A stretch of 64,000 nucleotides of DNA from Simmondsia chinensis (Eukaryota; Streptophyta; Magnoliopsida; Caryophyllales; Simmondsiaceae). Positions 1 to 11,075 of the stretch are shown in pieces. The stretch lies in contig JAGTTD010000010.1 of the NCBI GenBank assembly GCA_018398585.1, forward strand, positions 22,949,739-23,013,738. The letters run 5' to 3'. A program made the translations under genes and the position numbers. Position 1 is the stretch's first letter, and each line of letters begins with the position of its first letter. A model generated the notes under the pieces. That model had not been told where the DNA came from. It did not search any database and saw only the letters and a program-made list of their open reading frames with translations.

Positions 1-530
1 ACATGTGAGCGAGGGTGCTTGAGTTTTGATGTTGATGACAGCGTAGGACGCTATTTCTCATTCTTCATCAACCTGCGCCTTCAGCCATGGTGATTCCCCG
101 GCGTTTTCTTGGATGATTGATGGCTTTGGTGTTCATTGGTGTTCATTTTCTCTCTCCTCGGGGTCTACTTTCTCCTTTGTTTCTTGCTTGGATCTCTTCT
201 CTTGTAGAGCAATTCTTGGTGCACACTTTTTATCCTGCTTGATCTTGTTCTTAGCTTGGCTATTTGGGTGGTTCTTGGAGTTTTCCGTTGTGGCACTATT
301 GTGCCCTATTTTCGGTAAAAACAGGGGCGGTGGGAGATTGATAATGATAAATGCATGCTTCTTGAATTTCCTTGCTTGGTTTCTTGATCTCGAATGCCAT
401 TGTTGTATTGGTGTGGTGGAGAGCTTGTTTGTCTTGTTTGTTTGAAGGTTTGGGGTTTGTTGGATGTTGTTGCAAGTTGTTACAGCCTTGCCTTGCTTGA
501 ATCTTCTTGCTTGTTTTTAATTGGTTGGCC

Positions 531-1130
531 ATGGTTGAGCCGAGCACTCCTCCTCAACCGTGGGCCTTGGTGGCTGCCACGCCACCCCCTGTTGGTGCGC
601 TTCAGTTTGTTCCTCCAAGGCTTGTGAACGGGGAAGTTGTTACTACCATCACCGATGCCGATGTAGCACCGGGTCTTGAAAAATGGGGCCGATGCCTTGT
701 TGGTCATATTAATGGGGTCGTGTTGCATACTCTCGATGTGTTGCTTTAGCTCGCATGCTTTGGGGGTCGAAAGGACTTGAATGTGTGATTGCGGATAAGG
801 AGGTCTACTATTTTCGGTTTAAGTCGATAGCTGAGTCGGATTTGATTCTTAGGGGTGGGACTTGGACCCTTAATGGGCATTACCTCTCCCTTGAGCGTTT
901 GCAACCCAACTTTGCTCCCTCGGATCGCAGTTTGGGTCCAATTGCATGGTCTTCCAGCCTCTTTATGGTCAGAAAATTCTTTGAGCTCGATTGCTAGCGA
1001 TGTGGGACACTCCCTTTTCATGGACCAACCAACTTTGGAAGGTACTATGGTTAGCTATGCTCGTGTATGTGTACAACTTGATGCTTGGACCTACCCCCCG
1101 GAGTGGTGTCTGCCCTACACGGTGTCGCAT
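531..1130 (+). pseudogene. LINE ORF1 remnant, DUF4283-like
   Basis: Starts at an ATG at 531 (MVEPSTPPQ). Fragments in three frames together look like the DUF4283 region of plant L1 ORF1 proteins: WGRCLVGHINGVVL near 690-725, YYFRFKSIAESDLILRGGTW near 810-860, LSLERLQPNFAP near 885-920, then GLPASLWSENSL near 930-980 and YARVCVQLDAW near 1050-1085. DUF4283 lies at the N terminus of plant LINE ORF1 and retrotransposon-like proteins and usually precedes a CCHC knuckle in RNA binding. No CCHC knuckle is visible here. The reading jumps to endonuclease sequence after about 1130, so the ORF1 C terminus is deleted. At least two frameshifts make it non-functional. Confidence 0.75.
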
Positions 1131-1134
1131 TATC

Positions 1135-2150
1135 GTTACTTGGGATCCGAGCGTTCATAGAGTCGAGCTCTTCGAGGAGGGGACCAGTTCCTTACTTGTC
1201 GTATCTCCGATCTCTCTGGGGCTGTGAGCTTTCTCGCTACTTTTGTTTACTGCTTTAATGAGCCGGGTCCTCGTCGAGCTTTATGGGACTATATTCGGAG
1301 CACTAGCTTGAGTCTCTTGGGTGAGCCTTGGCTCCTTCTTGGGGATTTCAACGCCATCCTTAGTCTTTCTGATCGATGTGGTGGCCAAGAGGGTTGGCCA
1401 GGTCACATGGACGACTTTCAGGAGTGTCTTACTGAGGCTGAGCTTACACTTATATACTCTTCGGGTCTTCACTTTACATGGTCCAATGGGGCCGAGGCTA
1501 ACCTCTTAATTCTCAAGCGGCTTGACTGGTGTCTAGTCAGTGAGGGTTGGCTTCGTGACTTCCCTATCGCATCCGCAGAGTTCCTTGCCCGTCTTGTTGT
1601 CTCGGACCACAGCGCCATTATTGTTCGAGGGCTTGGGGAACGTCGTGCCCTACGACTTCCTTTCAAGTTCTTCAACCTTTGGGTCGATCACGAGGACTTC
1701 CTTCCCATGGTCAGACGTGTCTGGGACACCTGTGTTGAGGGTACTCCGATGTATCAACTTACTCAGAAGCTGAAGCTGCTGAAGAGTGAGTTGAAGGCCC
1801 TTAACGCCCGTCATTATAGTCACATCTCGGCCAGAGTCGAGGTGGCCCATGATGCTTGGGCCATGAGCCAGAGGGCCTTGGATGAGGACCCCGAGAGTCC
1901 TTCTCTGCGTCTTGGGGAGTGCCGTCTTTTTCATGAGTATTCAGCTTTGTGTCAGGATGAGGAGGCATTCTACCGTCAGAAGTCGCGTATTCTGTGGGTT
2001 TCGCTTGGGGATCAGAGCACTCGGTTCTTTCATCGGTCTGTTCTCCATTTGCAGGCCCGGAACCGGATCTCGTCGATTATTGTTTCTGATGGTGTGAGGA
2101 CTTACGATCCGCAGTTGATCTCCCATGTGGGGTTGCCTTCTTCCAGAATT
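1135..2150 (+). pseudogene. LINE ORF2 endonuclease (C-terminal half) and linker
   Basis: The L1 apurinic-like endonuclease nicks target DNA to prime reverse transcription. Sequence supporting this: FLATFVYCFNEPGPRRALWD, then WLLLGDFNAIL near 1330-1365 (the GDFN motif), TWSNG near 1477, LDWCLVSEGW, and LVVSDHSAII near 1590-1625 (the SDHS catalytic histidine motif). A charged linker follows up to the RT. The N-terminal half with the catalytic Asn/Glu (N and ETK-type motifs) is missing, because the ORF1 remnant ends only tens of bases upstream. The frame runs from about 1224 to 2156 and the RT continues in another frame, so there is a frameshift near 2140. Enzymatically dead. Confidence 0.85.
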
Positions 2151-3286
2151 TGTTGACTGGGCCAGGTGGTTTGTTATCTGAGGATGTTTCTGACATTTTT
2201 GAGGCTCGCATTTTAGAGGATCAGGCTAACCCGCTTATCTCCACAGTCACTGCTGTCGAGGTCCAGGATGCTCTTTTTTCCAAAGGTGATGACAGGGCCC
2301 CGGGGCCTGATGGTTACACCTCCCTCTTTTTTAAGAGGGCCTGGGAGGTGGTCGGGGGAGCAGTGATTAGGACCATGCAGTCTGTCTTAGTCTCAGGGAG
2401 CATGCTGGGTGCCCTGAACTCCACCAGGATATGTCTCGTGCCTAAAGTGGATTCTCCTTCCACCTTTGGCGACTTCCGCCCTATCTCCTGTTGCAATGTA
2501 ATCTACAAGTGTATCACTAAGATCATTACAAACAGGTTGAAGGGTGTCCTTCCCGGGTTGATTGGTGATGCTCAGACAGCGTTTGTTCCGGGTCGTCGGA
2601 TCTTTGACAGCATCCTTTTGACACAGGAGTTGATGCGCGGTTACCACCTTCAGGTCTCACCCCGTTGTGCACTGAAGGTCGATATCCGTAAGGCTTTTGA
2701 TACTGTTCAGTGGGATTCCATTCTAGCTGGGATGAGGAGTATGGGGATACCCGAGGTCATGATTGGCTGGATCCGTGAGTGCCTCTCTACCGCCCGTTTT
2801 TCTGTCGCCATCAATGGCGAACTTCAGGGGTTCTTTCGCTCCATTCGGGGTGTCCATCAGGGTGACCCTCTCTCTCCTTACCTGTTTGTTATCGCTATGG
2901 AGGGTCTTCGAGTGCTGCTCCGCCGTGCCATTGATGACCCGCGCTTTCGGTATCATCCGTGCTACCGCCGTACTGGGTTGACACACCTGTGTTTTGCTGA
3001 TGACTTAATGATCTTCTGTCGAGGTGATATGGGTAGTGTCTCGGTTATTCGTGAGGTTTTGGATGGCTTTGTTGTACCCTCAGGGCTCTCCTCGAATGCA
3101 GTAAAGACCTCAGTTTTTCTCGCGGGGGTGGACTCTGCGACTCAGTGGGACATTTTGGGTGTTCTAGGTTTCAGCCTTGGGCAGTGCCCAGTTAGCTATC
3201 TGGGAGTACCTCTTATCACTTCTCGGCTGCGGTACATCGACTGTAAGCCACTGCTGGATCGCATCCTCTCTCGTATACGGCTCTAG
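2150..3286 (+). pseudogene. LINE ORF2 reverse transcriptase
   Basis: Long open frame of 378 codons with the ordered RT blocks of plant L1 elements: APGPDGY (about 2300), FRPISCCNVIYK (about 2470), ALKVDIRKAFD (about 2670, first catalytic Asp), GVHQGDPLSPYLF (about 2850) and CFADDLMIF at about 2990-3013 (FADD at 2993-3004, the catalytic Asp pair). It would copy LINE RNA at the nicked target. The RT blocks look intact, but this frame is separated from the endonuclease by a frameshift, ends in a stop at 3284-3286, and continues into the C-terminal domain in another frame. RT identity is very secure; activity is not expected. Confidence 0.95.
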
Positions 3287-3289
3287 ACC

Positions 3290-4500
3290 TCCCGCTCACT
3301 TTCATATGCTGGTCGCCTGCAGCTTATTCGGTCTATTCTTTTTGCCACTCAAGTCTACTGGTCGTCGATATTCATGCTCCCGAAGACGATGATGAGGAAG
3401 ATTGAGTCGACTCTTGCGGCATTCCTTTAGAGAGGACCTTCGTTGGCCCAGGGAGGGGCGAAGGTCGCTTGGAGGCATTTGTGATACCCTCGGCGGGAGG
3501 GTGGTCATGGGCTTTGCTGTCTTGCTGAGTGGAATCAAGCTTCGATTATGAAGCATATTTGGTTTCTTCTATCTGACTCCTCTTCGATTTGGCCACGCTG
3601 GGTTCATCTGAACCGACTTCGAGGGAGGAGCTTCTGGACTATCCAGGCGACGAGCTCTGCTTCTTGGTGCTGGCGTCAAATTCTATCGGATCGCCGCCTT
3701 TACTCTGGAGCGATTTATCATGTCATAGGTGACGGCCTTGACACTGCTCTTTGGACAGATTTCTGGCTGCCATGTGGTCGTCTTTCGGAGCGCTTCCCTG
3801 TTCGACTGCTCACCTCTTCTGGTCTTCACTGGGATGCTCGAGTCTCATCCATTATTGAGGGTGGTCAGTGGAGATTTCCACAGGGTTGCCTGGAGCTCCG
3901 AACCATCTGGGACATGATTGGCTTTAGCCCTTGGGTTGGTGTAGCGGACTCCATCCGGTGGTTAGGAGACCCCTCGGGGAACTTCATCACCAAGTCCGCT
4001 TGGGAGATGCTGCGGAGTAGGAGAACGGAGCACACTGTTCATCACCTTCTGTGGTTTCAGATGCATGTACCACGACACTCCTTCATTCTCTGGCTCGCTT
4101 CTCGGCAACGACTTTGGACCCGGGACCGACTTCAGCATTTCGGAGCACGAGAGGTTTAGAGTGCTTGTGTTCTCTGTGGTTCTGCTAACGAGACTCATGA
4201 GCATCTCTTCTTCGCCTGTTCCTCTTCTGCCTCGGTCTGGAGCTCTGTCACTCCGAGTACATCTATCGCTTGGGCTACTCAGCATCTCAGGGGGCGGAAG
4301 ATTGGCAGTATCATAGCTCGACTCTGCCTCTCTGCGACTGTGTATACTATCTGGTATGAGCGCAACCTTCGGGTTCAGCGTTCTCAGTCTAGATCGGTTG
4401 TGGCTGTTCGAGAGGAGATTACGGGTTTGGTCAGGAGCCGCTTACTTGCTGCTTCTTCGTTCAAAGGAGCTCACCGTCACTCCTCGCTGCTCCGGCACTG
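3290..4500 (+). pseudogene. LINE ORF2 C-terminal region with zf-RVT
   Basis: Post-RT region in shifted frames. The frame at 3548-4159 reads as the typical plant LINE tail: FWTIQATSSASWCW, VIGDGLDTALWTDFWLP near 3720-3775 and LWFQMHVPRHSFILWLASRQ near 4050-4115, the last matching the zf-RVT domain. After a frameshift near 4155, a cysteine-containing stretch (4160-4240) continues it. The domain is known from L1 elements and LINE-derived host proteins and has no catalytic role. Stops at 3285 and 4157 break it. Confidence 0.8.
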
Positions 4501-4688
4501 GGGTTTTGAGACTTAGTTTCTTTTTGTTCCATTAGTTTGTACTTTGGTTGTATATTGTATGGACTTTGTCTGTTTTTCTTTGACGTTGCCTCATACTTGT
4601 AGGCTTCGGCCGTGTCCTGGGGTATGCCCCTTGAGATTGTTTTCTTTTCTTTCATCTATATATTTCGCTGACTTATCAAAAAAAAAAG
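4500..4688 (+). other. LINE 3' UTR and poly(A) tail
   Basis: T-rich 3' UTR after the last ORF2 stop, ending in an A tract of about ten residues at 4678-4687. This is the expected 3' end of an L1-type element and fixes the LINE's right boundary. Confidence 0.8.
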
Positions 4689-5886
4689 TAGGTGCATCTA
4701 ATGCATCAACTGCATCCTGAGCTGTGTCTAGCTGTTCAAAATTAGCGTCCTTTTCTTTTAACTCCTCTAACACTACTCTAATTTTGCTTCCGTAGTCTAC
4801 TACAAAATCCTCCTTTACAATTTTGCATTTATATTTATAGAAACCTTTTGATCAAAAGAACTGTCAAAAAGACCACCCTGGTTCCCTCGGGATAGCCCTA
4901 AAAAGATTGGTAAAGTAGTATAACTCATCATGGACCTTACCATCTCTAATAATATCCTATTCCTTCTTTCTGTAACACTATTCTACTACAGAGTACCTGG
5001 AGTAGAAAGTTGAGATCTTATCCCATTTGCAATTAGGAAATCCAGAAACTCATAGGAAAGATATTCGCCACCTCGATCTGATCGAGGTGACTTAACTTGT
5101 TTACCTAATTGCTTTTCAACTTTAGCTTTTTACTCTTTGAACTTTTCAAAAGAGTCCGACCTATTTCTGACTAGGTAAACATTTCCATTCCTTGAGTAAT
5201 CATCAATCAATGTGATGAAGTACTCATACCCACCTCTTGCCTAAACATTCATTGGTCCGCATTCATCGATGCGAACTAGCTCAAGCAAGTCACAAACCCT
5301 GTCGCCTTTACTCTTAAAGACAGAGTTGGTCATCTTTCTTTCTCTGTAGGATTCGTAGACTGGTAATGGCCTCAAGTCCAAAGCCTCTATCAATCCATCT
5401 TTCACCAGTGTTTGGATCCTGTTTGAATTAATATGACCTAAATGTTGGTGCCATGTGTAGGTATTATCCCTTTCAGGACGTTATCTTTTAGGAGATTGAA
5501 CAAGAGCTTGTGTTAGACTCATTTAAAGCAAATACTAGATTTTTGATTAGGAAATAACAAGAATAAACCATTTATACTTGTACCTTTTGAAAATAAACAA
5601 TCAATTTTGTATAATACCAGGTTCACAACAAAAATTAATTGAATAACCATTGTCCAAAAAAGGAGACATAGAAATCAAATCCCTTCACAATGCAGGCACG
5701 AATAAGCAATCCTTTCAAATCAAAAACTCTGGCACTTAAGGCTAAGCTAACATCTCTTACACTTAAGACTACCAGTCTTGTACTGTCCCAGACCATCAGG
5801 TACAGCTCCGCATCATGTAGCCTTTCGGTTAGTCTGAGCCCCTGTAACATATTACAGACATAGTCAGTTGTACCTGAATCCACACA
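4689..5886 (-). pseudogene. Ty1/copia protease-integrase remnant, left part
   Basis: Reads right to left. Near 5640-5880: DSGTTDYVCNMLQGLRLT, the copia aspartic protease site region. Near 5460-5300: the GAG pre-integrase and zinc region (WHQH-like, IN-Q, LVKDGLIEALDLRPL, VYESYREKKMTNS). Near 5290-5050: the integrase core (VRIDECGPMN, ITLIDDYSRN, then SDRGGEYLSYEF). Below about 4920 the core passes abruptly from a MSYTTLPIF-like stretch to REPGW and a short C-terminal stretch, so a block of integrase is missing. RT and RNase H are absent because the LINE 3' end abuts at 4688. Numerous stops. The upstream gag part lies beyond the hAT insertion at 12441-12791. Confidence 0.8.
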
Positions 5887-6117
5887 TAGAGGTGGCTAGG
5901 GGGGGGGGGGGGGGTGCCGGCTCGATAATTGGCCCCCCATGCTCCATTTGGGTCAAGCTCGACCCGGCCCTCCCTTTACATGGGCTAGGCTCTGAGGCCC
6001 CTAAAAGAGGGGGGGCCAAGCCCGGGCCCAGGCCTAGCCAGGCTCGGCTCGGCCGGTTGGGGGGCAGTAGCCTGCCCCCAATGGCTATAACGTGGGCAAC
6101 GGCTCTCCCCCCAGGTT

Positions 6118-6118
6118 A

Positions 6119-6178
<60 letters not shown>
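6118..6178. repeat. (AAT)n microsatellite
   Basis: About 20 copies of a TAA/AAT trinucleotide just inside the hAT 5' subterminal region. A simple repeat; the in-frame asparagine run it could encode is not a gene. Confidence 0.95.
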
Positions 6179-6447
6179 CTTTTCCCTATAAATACTAATC
6201 CAGATTCCTCATTTCACCACAACAATCTCTCCATCCAATTCTCTCTTCTCTATATTTGCTCTAAATTTGTTCTAAATTTCTGAAGTTCGAAGTCGCAACT
6301 GTGTTCTGCTCGTAGAATCTCATAGAAGTTCAAATTTTAGTTTTTGCTTCGGTAAGTATAGTATTGTAATTTTATTTGCTTGCCATTTTTATTTACCGAA
6401 CTTGCATTCCTTGTTGCATTTTTTAATTAATAATCAACAATACTACC

Positions 6448-8106
6448 ATGGCACGCAATTCATCTTGATCAGGAGCCGGTAAATCCAGTTCAAGCTCTTC
6501 ACGACCACCTAAAATTTCTAGGATGGGTAGAGTTGTCCAACTTAATACCCAGGAATGAACAATTTTAGAACCTGATCCGTCACCTCCCTCCACATACACT
6601 TTAAATTAGGAAGAGCAACAATAGTACTACCACGACTAGGATTTTCTTGAATCGGGGGGTGCTCAAACTTCATAAATCGAAGAAGAACCCACACCCACCA
6701 GCACCAAGACTGAAACCCACACCGCCACTAGTGGTAGGCGTAATACTAATGAGGTGTGGAAGCACTTCACACTAGATCGGGCACACAATAAAGCATATTA
6801 TAAATTATGTGACTCCCCGAAAATTTTTAGTCATTCACGTGGTGGTGGGATAGGCACTTTAAAAAGACACCTAGTGAGAAGCCATCCAGAACTAGACCCA
6901 GATAGATCCCAACAACATTTAGTATAGGTGCGCTTGCTAGCTATAGGTTTTCACCAGAAAACAATAGACGAGAATTAGTAAGATATGTCATTGGGGCTCA
7001 AAAGCCATTTAACACCGGCAAAGACCCTAGATTCTTCAAGTATTGCTAAAATGCATTAAACCCTGCCACCGTAAGGGTTCCTCAAAACACTTTCAAGTGG
7101 GACACATATAAAGAAATTTATGGAATGAAAAATGAGGTTCTAGACATTTTTAGGGCGAACACGAGCATGTTTGCGTTGATATCCGACACGTGGAGGTCAA
7201 AACTCGGTGTGCCTTGCATGTGCATAATGGCACACTGCATCGATTCTTCCTTTATTATGCAAAAAAGAATGACTCATTTTTTCCATCTAGATTACCCTCA
7301 CACTGCAGAGATAATCATGAGTGCCATTATGGAGGCATGCTGCGAGTGGGGGATAGAGCGCATAATTTCTAGCATTACTTTCGACAACGCTACAAACAAC
7401 ACAGTTGTAAAACAATTAAATAGGCACATGAGACCCAAGTTAGCTGGGAAATATTTTCTTACGTTGCGTATGTCATATTTTGCGTTAAATGGTAACTGAT
7501 GGTTTGGAGCTAATACATACTTCTCTTGAGTGCTTAAGAGAACTAACTATAGCAATAACATTGTCTGGAACTAGAAGGAAAAGATTTAAAAATGTTTATG
7601 ACACACATGGTATTCAATATGAACAATTTAAATCAGATACAAATAATAGGTGGTCGTCAACAGTAGACATGTTAAAATGATTACTACCTATAAAGATATA
7701 TTAATTGAATTTGTACAAGATGGTCGTTCAGATATAAGGGCTTTTAATTTGCACACAGTAAATTAGGATATAATTAGCGAAATTTGTAAATTTTTTTTTG
7801 TGCTTAGAGAAGCTACAGCTCTTTTTTTTTGGTTGTTATTATCCTACCATGCCACATGCAATATCTAGATTGGTAGATATTGTTGCATGGATGGTAGATA
7901 ACTAATCCAACTCCGTGTTAGAAGCCTCTGTTGCCATAATGAAGGTAAATATTATTTTGAACTGCCTCTTACTTATTGCTTTGCCACCATTTTGGATCCC
8001 CATTATAAACTTACAGGTTTGCAATTATTTGAAAAATTTCTTTTACAAAAAATTAAATCCAACTTTTGATAACGCATCTTTTATTGTGAAAGTCGATGCA
8101 GATTTA
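6448..8106 (+). pseudogene. hAT transposase, N-terminal and core part
   Basis: An ATG at 6448 is followed by an early TGA. A BED zinc-finger region at about 6755-6905 reads EVWKHFTLDRA, then YYKLC, then GGGIGTLKRHLVRSH; the first cysteine of the usual CxxC pair appears replaced by tyrosine. The RNase H-like core at about 7030-7480 contains LISDTWRS (first catalytic Asp at 7185-7187) and ITFDNATNN (second Asp at 7383-7385). Then come SDTNNRWSSTVDML (about 7630-7675) and ILDPHYKL (about 7990-8015). This order fits plant Ac/Tam3-like transposases, which cut and paste via terminal repeats. Stops and frameshifts throughout. The reading is interrupted at 8107 by the gag-only LTR element and resumes at 11561. 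Confidence 0.85.
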
Positions 8107-8591
8107 TGTTACGCTCGGGATTGATTCCTGAACATAAGCTAATATAATTTGGATAGATTGAGAGTCTGAGATGAGAAAGAATATAGAATTTAGATGAGAA
8201 AGAAGAGTTTTAGAGTTAGATGAGAGAAAGAAAGGAAGGGGATGAGAAAAGAGAGTTTAAATCTCAAATGAGATATTGTTTCAGATTTTCATTGATTGGA
8301 TGGCCAAATGAACATACATTCACACTTATTTATAACAATCTAATGGAAAAGAAACTAGACAAACCTTAGAACAATCTAGAATCTAACTAACCAGTATTTC
8401 AATTATTGAATTGGCGCCAAAACACAAATGTAACAGCAGCAAGTAGTAACTAACAGCAACAGCAGTATGCAACGTAGCAGCAGCAGAATAGCACGCACCA
8501 GCAGCACTGAAATTAACAGATTTTCCCGCCACAGTTCTCCCGCCTTATTTGCTCATTTAAAATTCGAGTCTCGTATTCTCGGTTTGTAACA
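8107..8591 (-). repeat. 3' LTR of gag-only element
   Basis: Direct repeat of 11076-11560. On the minus strand it starts TGTTACAAAC and ends CGTAACA (TG...CA ends). It contains CAG/CTG-rich runs and a TATA-like TTATAAATAAG segment. Confidence 0.93.
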
Positions 8592-8612
8592 TTCCCTTCC
8601 CCTTAAAAACAT
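8592..8612 (-). promoter_or_regulatory. Polypurine tract of gag-only element
   Basis: Minus-strand AAGGGGAAGGGAA-type tract directly upstream of the 3' LTR, preceded by the sequence for LEDKN-like residues common before gypsy polypurine tracts. It primes plus-strand DNA synthesis. Confidence 0.8.
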
Positions 8613-8650
8613 TCTTGTCCTCAAGAATGAAAGAGAACGATACTCGAAAA

Positions 8651-10558
8651 TCACTCATTGGAAGCATTACCCTTCCTAAACTGAAGTTTTTTGGACTTGT
8701 GCAACTTCATAGTGAGGTCGTGCAATTCCTTCCTCCGAGCTATTGGATCCACTTCATCCTCACTGCCATGGTCCTGATCGGACCCTTCGTTTTCAGCGTC
8801 ATCTTCATCACTTTCGAATTGCCCTTCAACATCATCTCCTCTTGCCATCATGAGAAGTTTAGGATCGCACCTGTGACTGGGTACATAAGGTTGGTGGCAT
8901 TTAAAACAGCGGTTTCGAGACACCTTCTCAAAGTTTCGGGGGTCTTTATGCTCATCCAATTTCTTGTGGTCTAACCCCTTGTGAGGGTGTTGGAAGTTCT
9001 CTTCTCGATGCTTGGGCCGATCAAGAAATGTCTCCCGATGCTTGGGCCGATCGAGAATCGTTAAGTCGGATGCCTCAATCAATTTTGCCTTCGCAAAGGC
9101 TTGTGACAAGGAAGCAGGTTCAAGAGCCTTCACCAAGTTCTTGATTTTCGGCTTTAACCCACTGATGAAGCTCGAGACATAGAAGGACTCGGGGGCTCGA
9201 GGTGCAATTGTAATCATACTAGCTCGGAGATTTTCAAATTTCATCATATAGGCCTTCACGGTAGTGACTTGCTTTAATTTGTTGAAGCTTTCCACGACAT
9301 CCCCCACTTCTTCATCATCATAGCGCTCACATATCTCCAACACAAACTTGTCCCAAGTAAGAACGGGATTGCTCTTTAACAAGCTGTAGAACCACACTTC
9401 GTGATCCCCTTGGAGATATACCGCGGCCAATTCCACCTTTTGATCATCAGGAATAGAGTAGAAATGGAAATATCACTCGCATCTTCTTATCCACAAATGA
9501 GGTTGCTTCCCATCAAAAATTTCAAGTTGAACTCGAGGTTGTCGGAAGCTATTGTGTCTATTTCCATAGGTAACTTTATTACTTCGGTCATGAACCATTT
9601 AAGAGGCATTTTGTCCATATTGTTGCTGCAGAACAGATGTGGACGGTTGAACAAGGTGCCCGAAATTCCAAAAAATAGGTCTCGTGCGTGTTGGCTCATA
9701 AAACGAATTAAACTGTCCTGCATTCTATTCTGTTTGGTACTGTGGTCCTGGATGCAGATCTGAAATGTCTGGACGATGCTCCTTTAGATCTGAATTTGTG
9801 CCTAAAGATCGAATATGTTCTTGATCCAATCGTTGCTCATGCATCCCAGCAGCCACACCAACTTTAGAGGTCTGATTTCGTGGCCTGAAATGCTCGGTTT
9901 GAGCCTGTTCTGGTGGCCTGATCTGCTCGGTTTGGTCCAACACTTTAGCCGCAGCGTTCCCCTTTTGAGGTTCTAACTCTACATACGTCCTATTTAATTG
10001 GCTTGACGGCATTAGTGGTGCAACACGTGACGCCACATTCTGATTTTCAACCTGGTTGTGCAACTCTTTAAGCTTCTCTTCAAAATTCGTTAATTGTTGA
10101 TGCAATTGGTTTGCAAGTCTAGCTTCCGTCGTCTGTTGTTGCACTTCCAACCTTTGCCATTGATGATTCAAGTGGTCATCCAACTCTTGTGCTTGTTGGT
10201 TGATCCGATCTTCAATTCTTTCCTCCATCTGTTGAGAATGTTGAGCAATTCTTGCATCATACCTTTGATCGACTTCTTGTAGCAATTCTCTTTGCGATTG
10301 TTGCATCTTCATGAACATATCACTCATTTGCAAGCTTAATTGACTGTTTGTAGCCTCAGTCTGCTGCATTTTCTTGATCATATCGCTCATTTGCGAGCTT
10401 AACTGACTGATTGTAACCTCACCTTGTCCTGCTTCAACATTCGAGCCAACTACCACCGCATAGGAGACATTAGGATCAACATGTGTAGCCTGATTACCAG
10501 CACCAACACCTGATCGTGTTGTTCCCCACCAGCCATACCTTGCTCTTTTCGGTTGCAA
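8651..10558 (-). pseudogene. gag: Gag polyprotein of gag-only element, three in-frame stops
   Basis: Structural capsid/nucleocapsid protein of a Ty3/gypsy-type element. Start ATG at 10558 (MQPKRARYGWWG). A glutamine-rich coiled-coil region occupies roughly residues 45-170 (repeated SQLSSQMSDM, then QQMEERIEDRINQQAQ). The retrotransposon gag domain includes LAAVYLQGDHEVWFYSLL near 9430-9375 and FVLEICERY, with SGLKPKIKNLVKAL near 9160. The nucleocapsid knuckle CFKCHQPYVPSHRC lies near 8910-8870, followed by an acidic tail. The whole 1908-bp stretch keeps one frame, broken only by TAG (9725-9727), TAA (9599-9601) and TGA (9473-9475), each explicable by one C-to-T or G-to-A change. Homologous to the gag of the gypsy element at 21.4 kb. 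Confidence 0.88.
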
Positions 10559-11060
10559 AAGCTGGCTGATCGCCTTGACTCGCAGAGTACCAGTTAGCAG
10601 AATCGCAAATTTTCAACGATCGATTGCTTAATGAAGTTTACTCCTTCGAACGCACGAACAACCACTTGCTATCGGTTTGACAATCATCACTGATTCCAAA
10701 CCCTAGCTTGCAGAATTTCGCGCACAACGAATTCGACAAACCCTAACTTCGATCGAGTTCTGACAATGATGTTTTCTTGATTAGTTCGGACTGAGAATCC
10801 GAAATAAACACACGGAACACAACAATCTTCAAGAACAATATCGGATTTCAACACCTGATGTCGCTCGTCAGAATTCGCCTCTTTGTCAGAAATCGCCTCT
10901 TGCCAGATATTCGCCTTGCTGACAAAAATCGAGATTGAACCTGAAATTTGCACTTTGATCAGCACAATCTGATTGTTTGAAATCTGCACAATCTGGGCAA
11001 CACTAATTTGATTTCTGAATTTTTTTTTTTAATTTTTGATTACGCACTCGATCGGATCGA

Positions 11061-11073
11061 GGCTTTGATACCA
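11061..11073 (-). promoter_or_regulatory. Primer-binding site of gag-only element
   Basis: Minus-strand TGGTATCAAAGCC, two bases inside the 5' LTR. It is the usual plant initiator-Met tRNA complement (TGGTATCAGAGCC) with one G-to-A difference. This fixes orientation. Confidence 0.88.
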
Positions 11074-11075
11074 AT

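Larger units (their letters stand above)
1..4688 (+). mobile_element. L1-type LINE retrotransposon, degenerate
   Basis: Non-LTR retrotransposon. In order: a T/G-rich leader, an ORF1 remnant with a DUF4283-like region, the C-terminal half of an endonuclease, a reverse transcriptase with FADD, a zf-RVT-like tail, a 3' UTR and a terminal A tract at about 4678-4687. The domain order is that of plant L1 elements, with endonuclease N-terminal to RT. Several frameshifts and an internal deletion show it is dead. The 5' end may lie outside the window, so no target-site duplication can be tested. The A tail directly abuts a minus-strand copia coding remnant, so the LINE probably inserted into, or was joined to, that element. 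Confidence 0.9.

Noticed and set aside
113..445. 110-codon plus-strand open frame rich in Phe, Leu and Cys
   Set aside because: It lies in the T-rich LINE leader upstream of the ORF1 ATG; its composition is explained by T/G-rich DNA and nothing is homologous.
6092..6283. Asparagine-run open frame
   Set aside because: It is the translated (AAT)n microsatellite.
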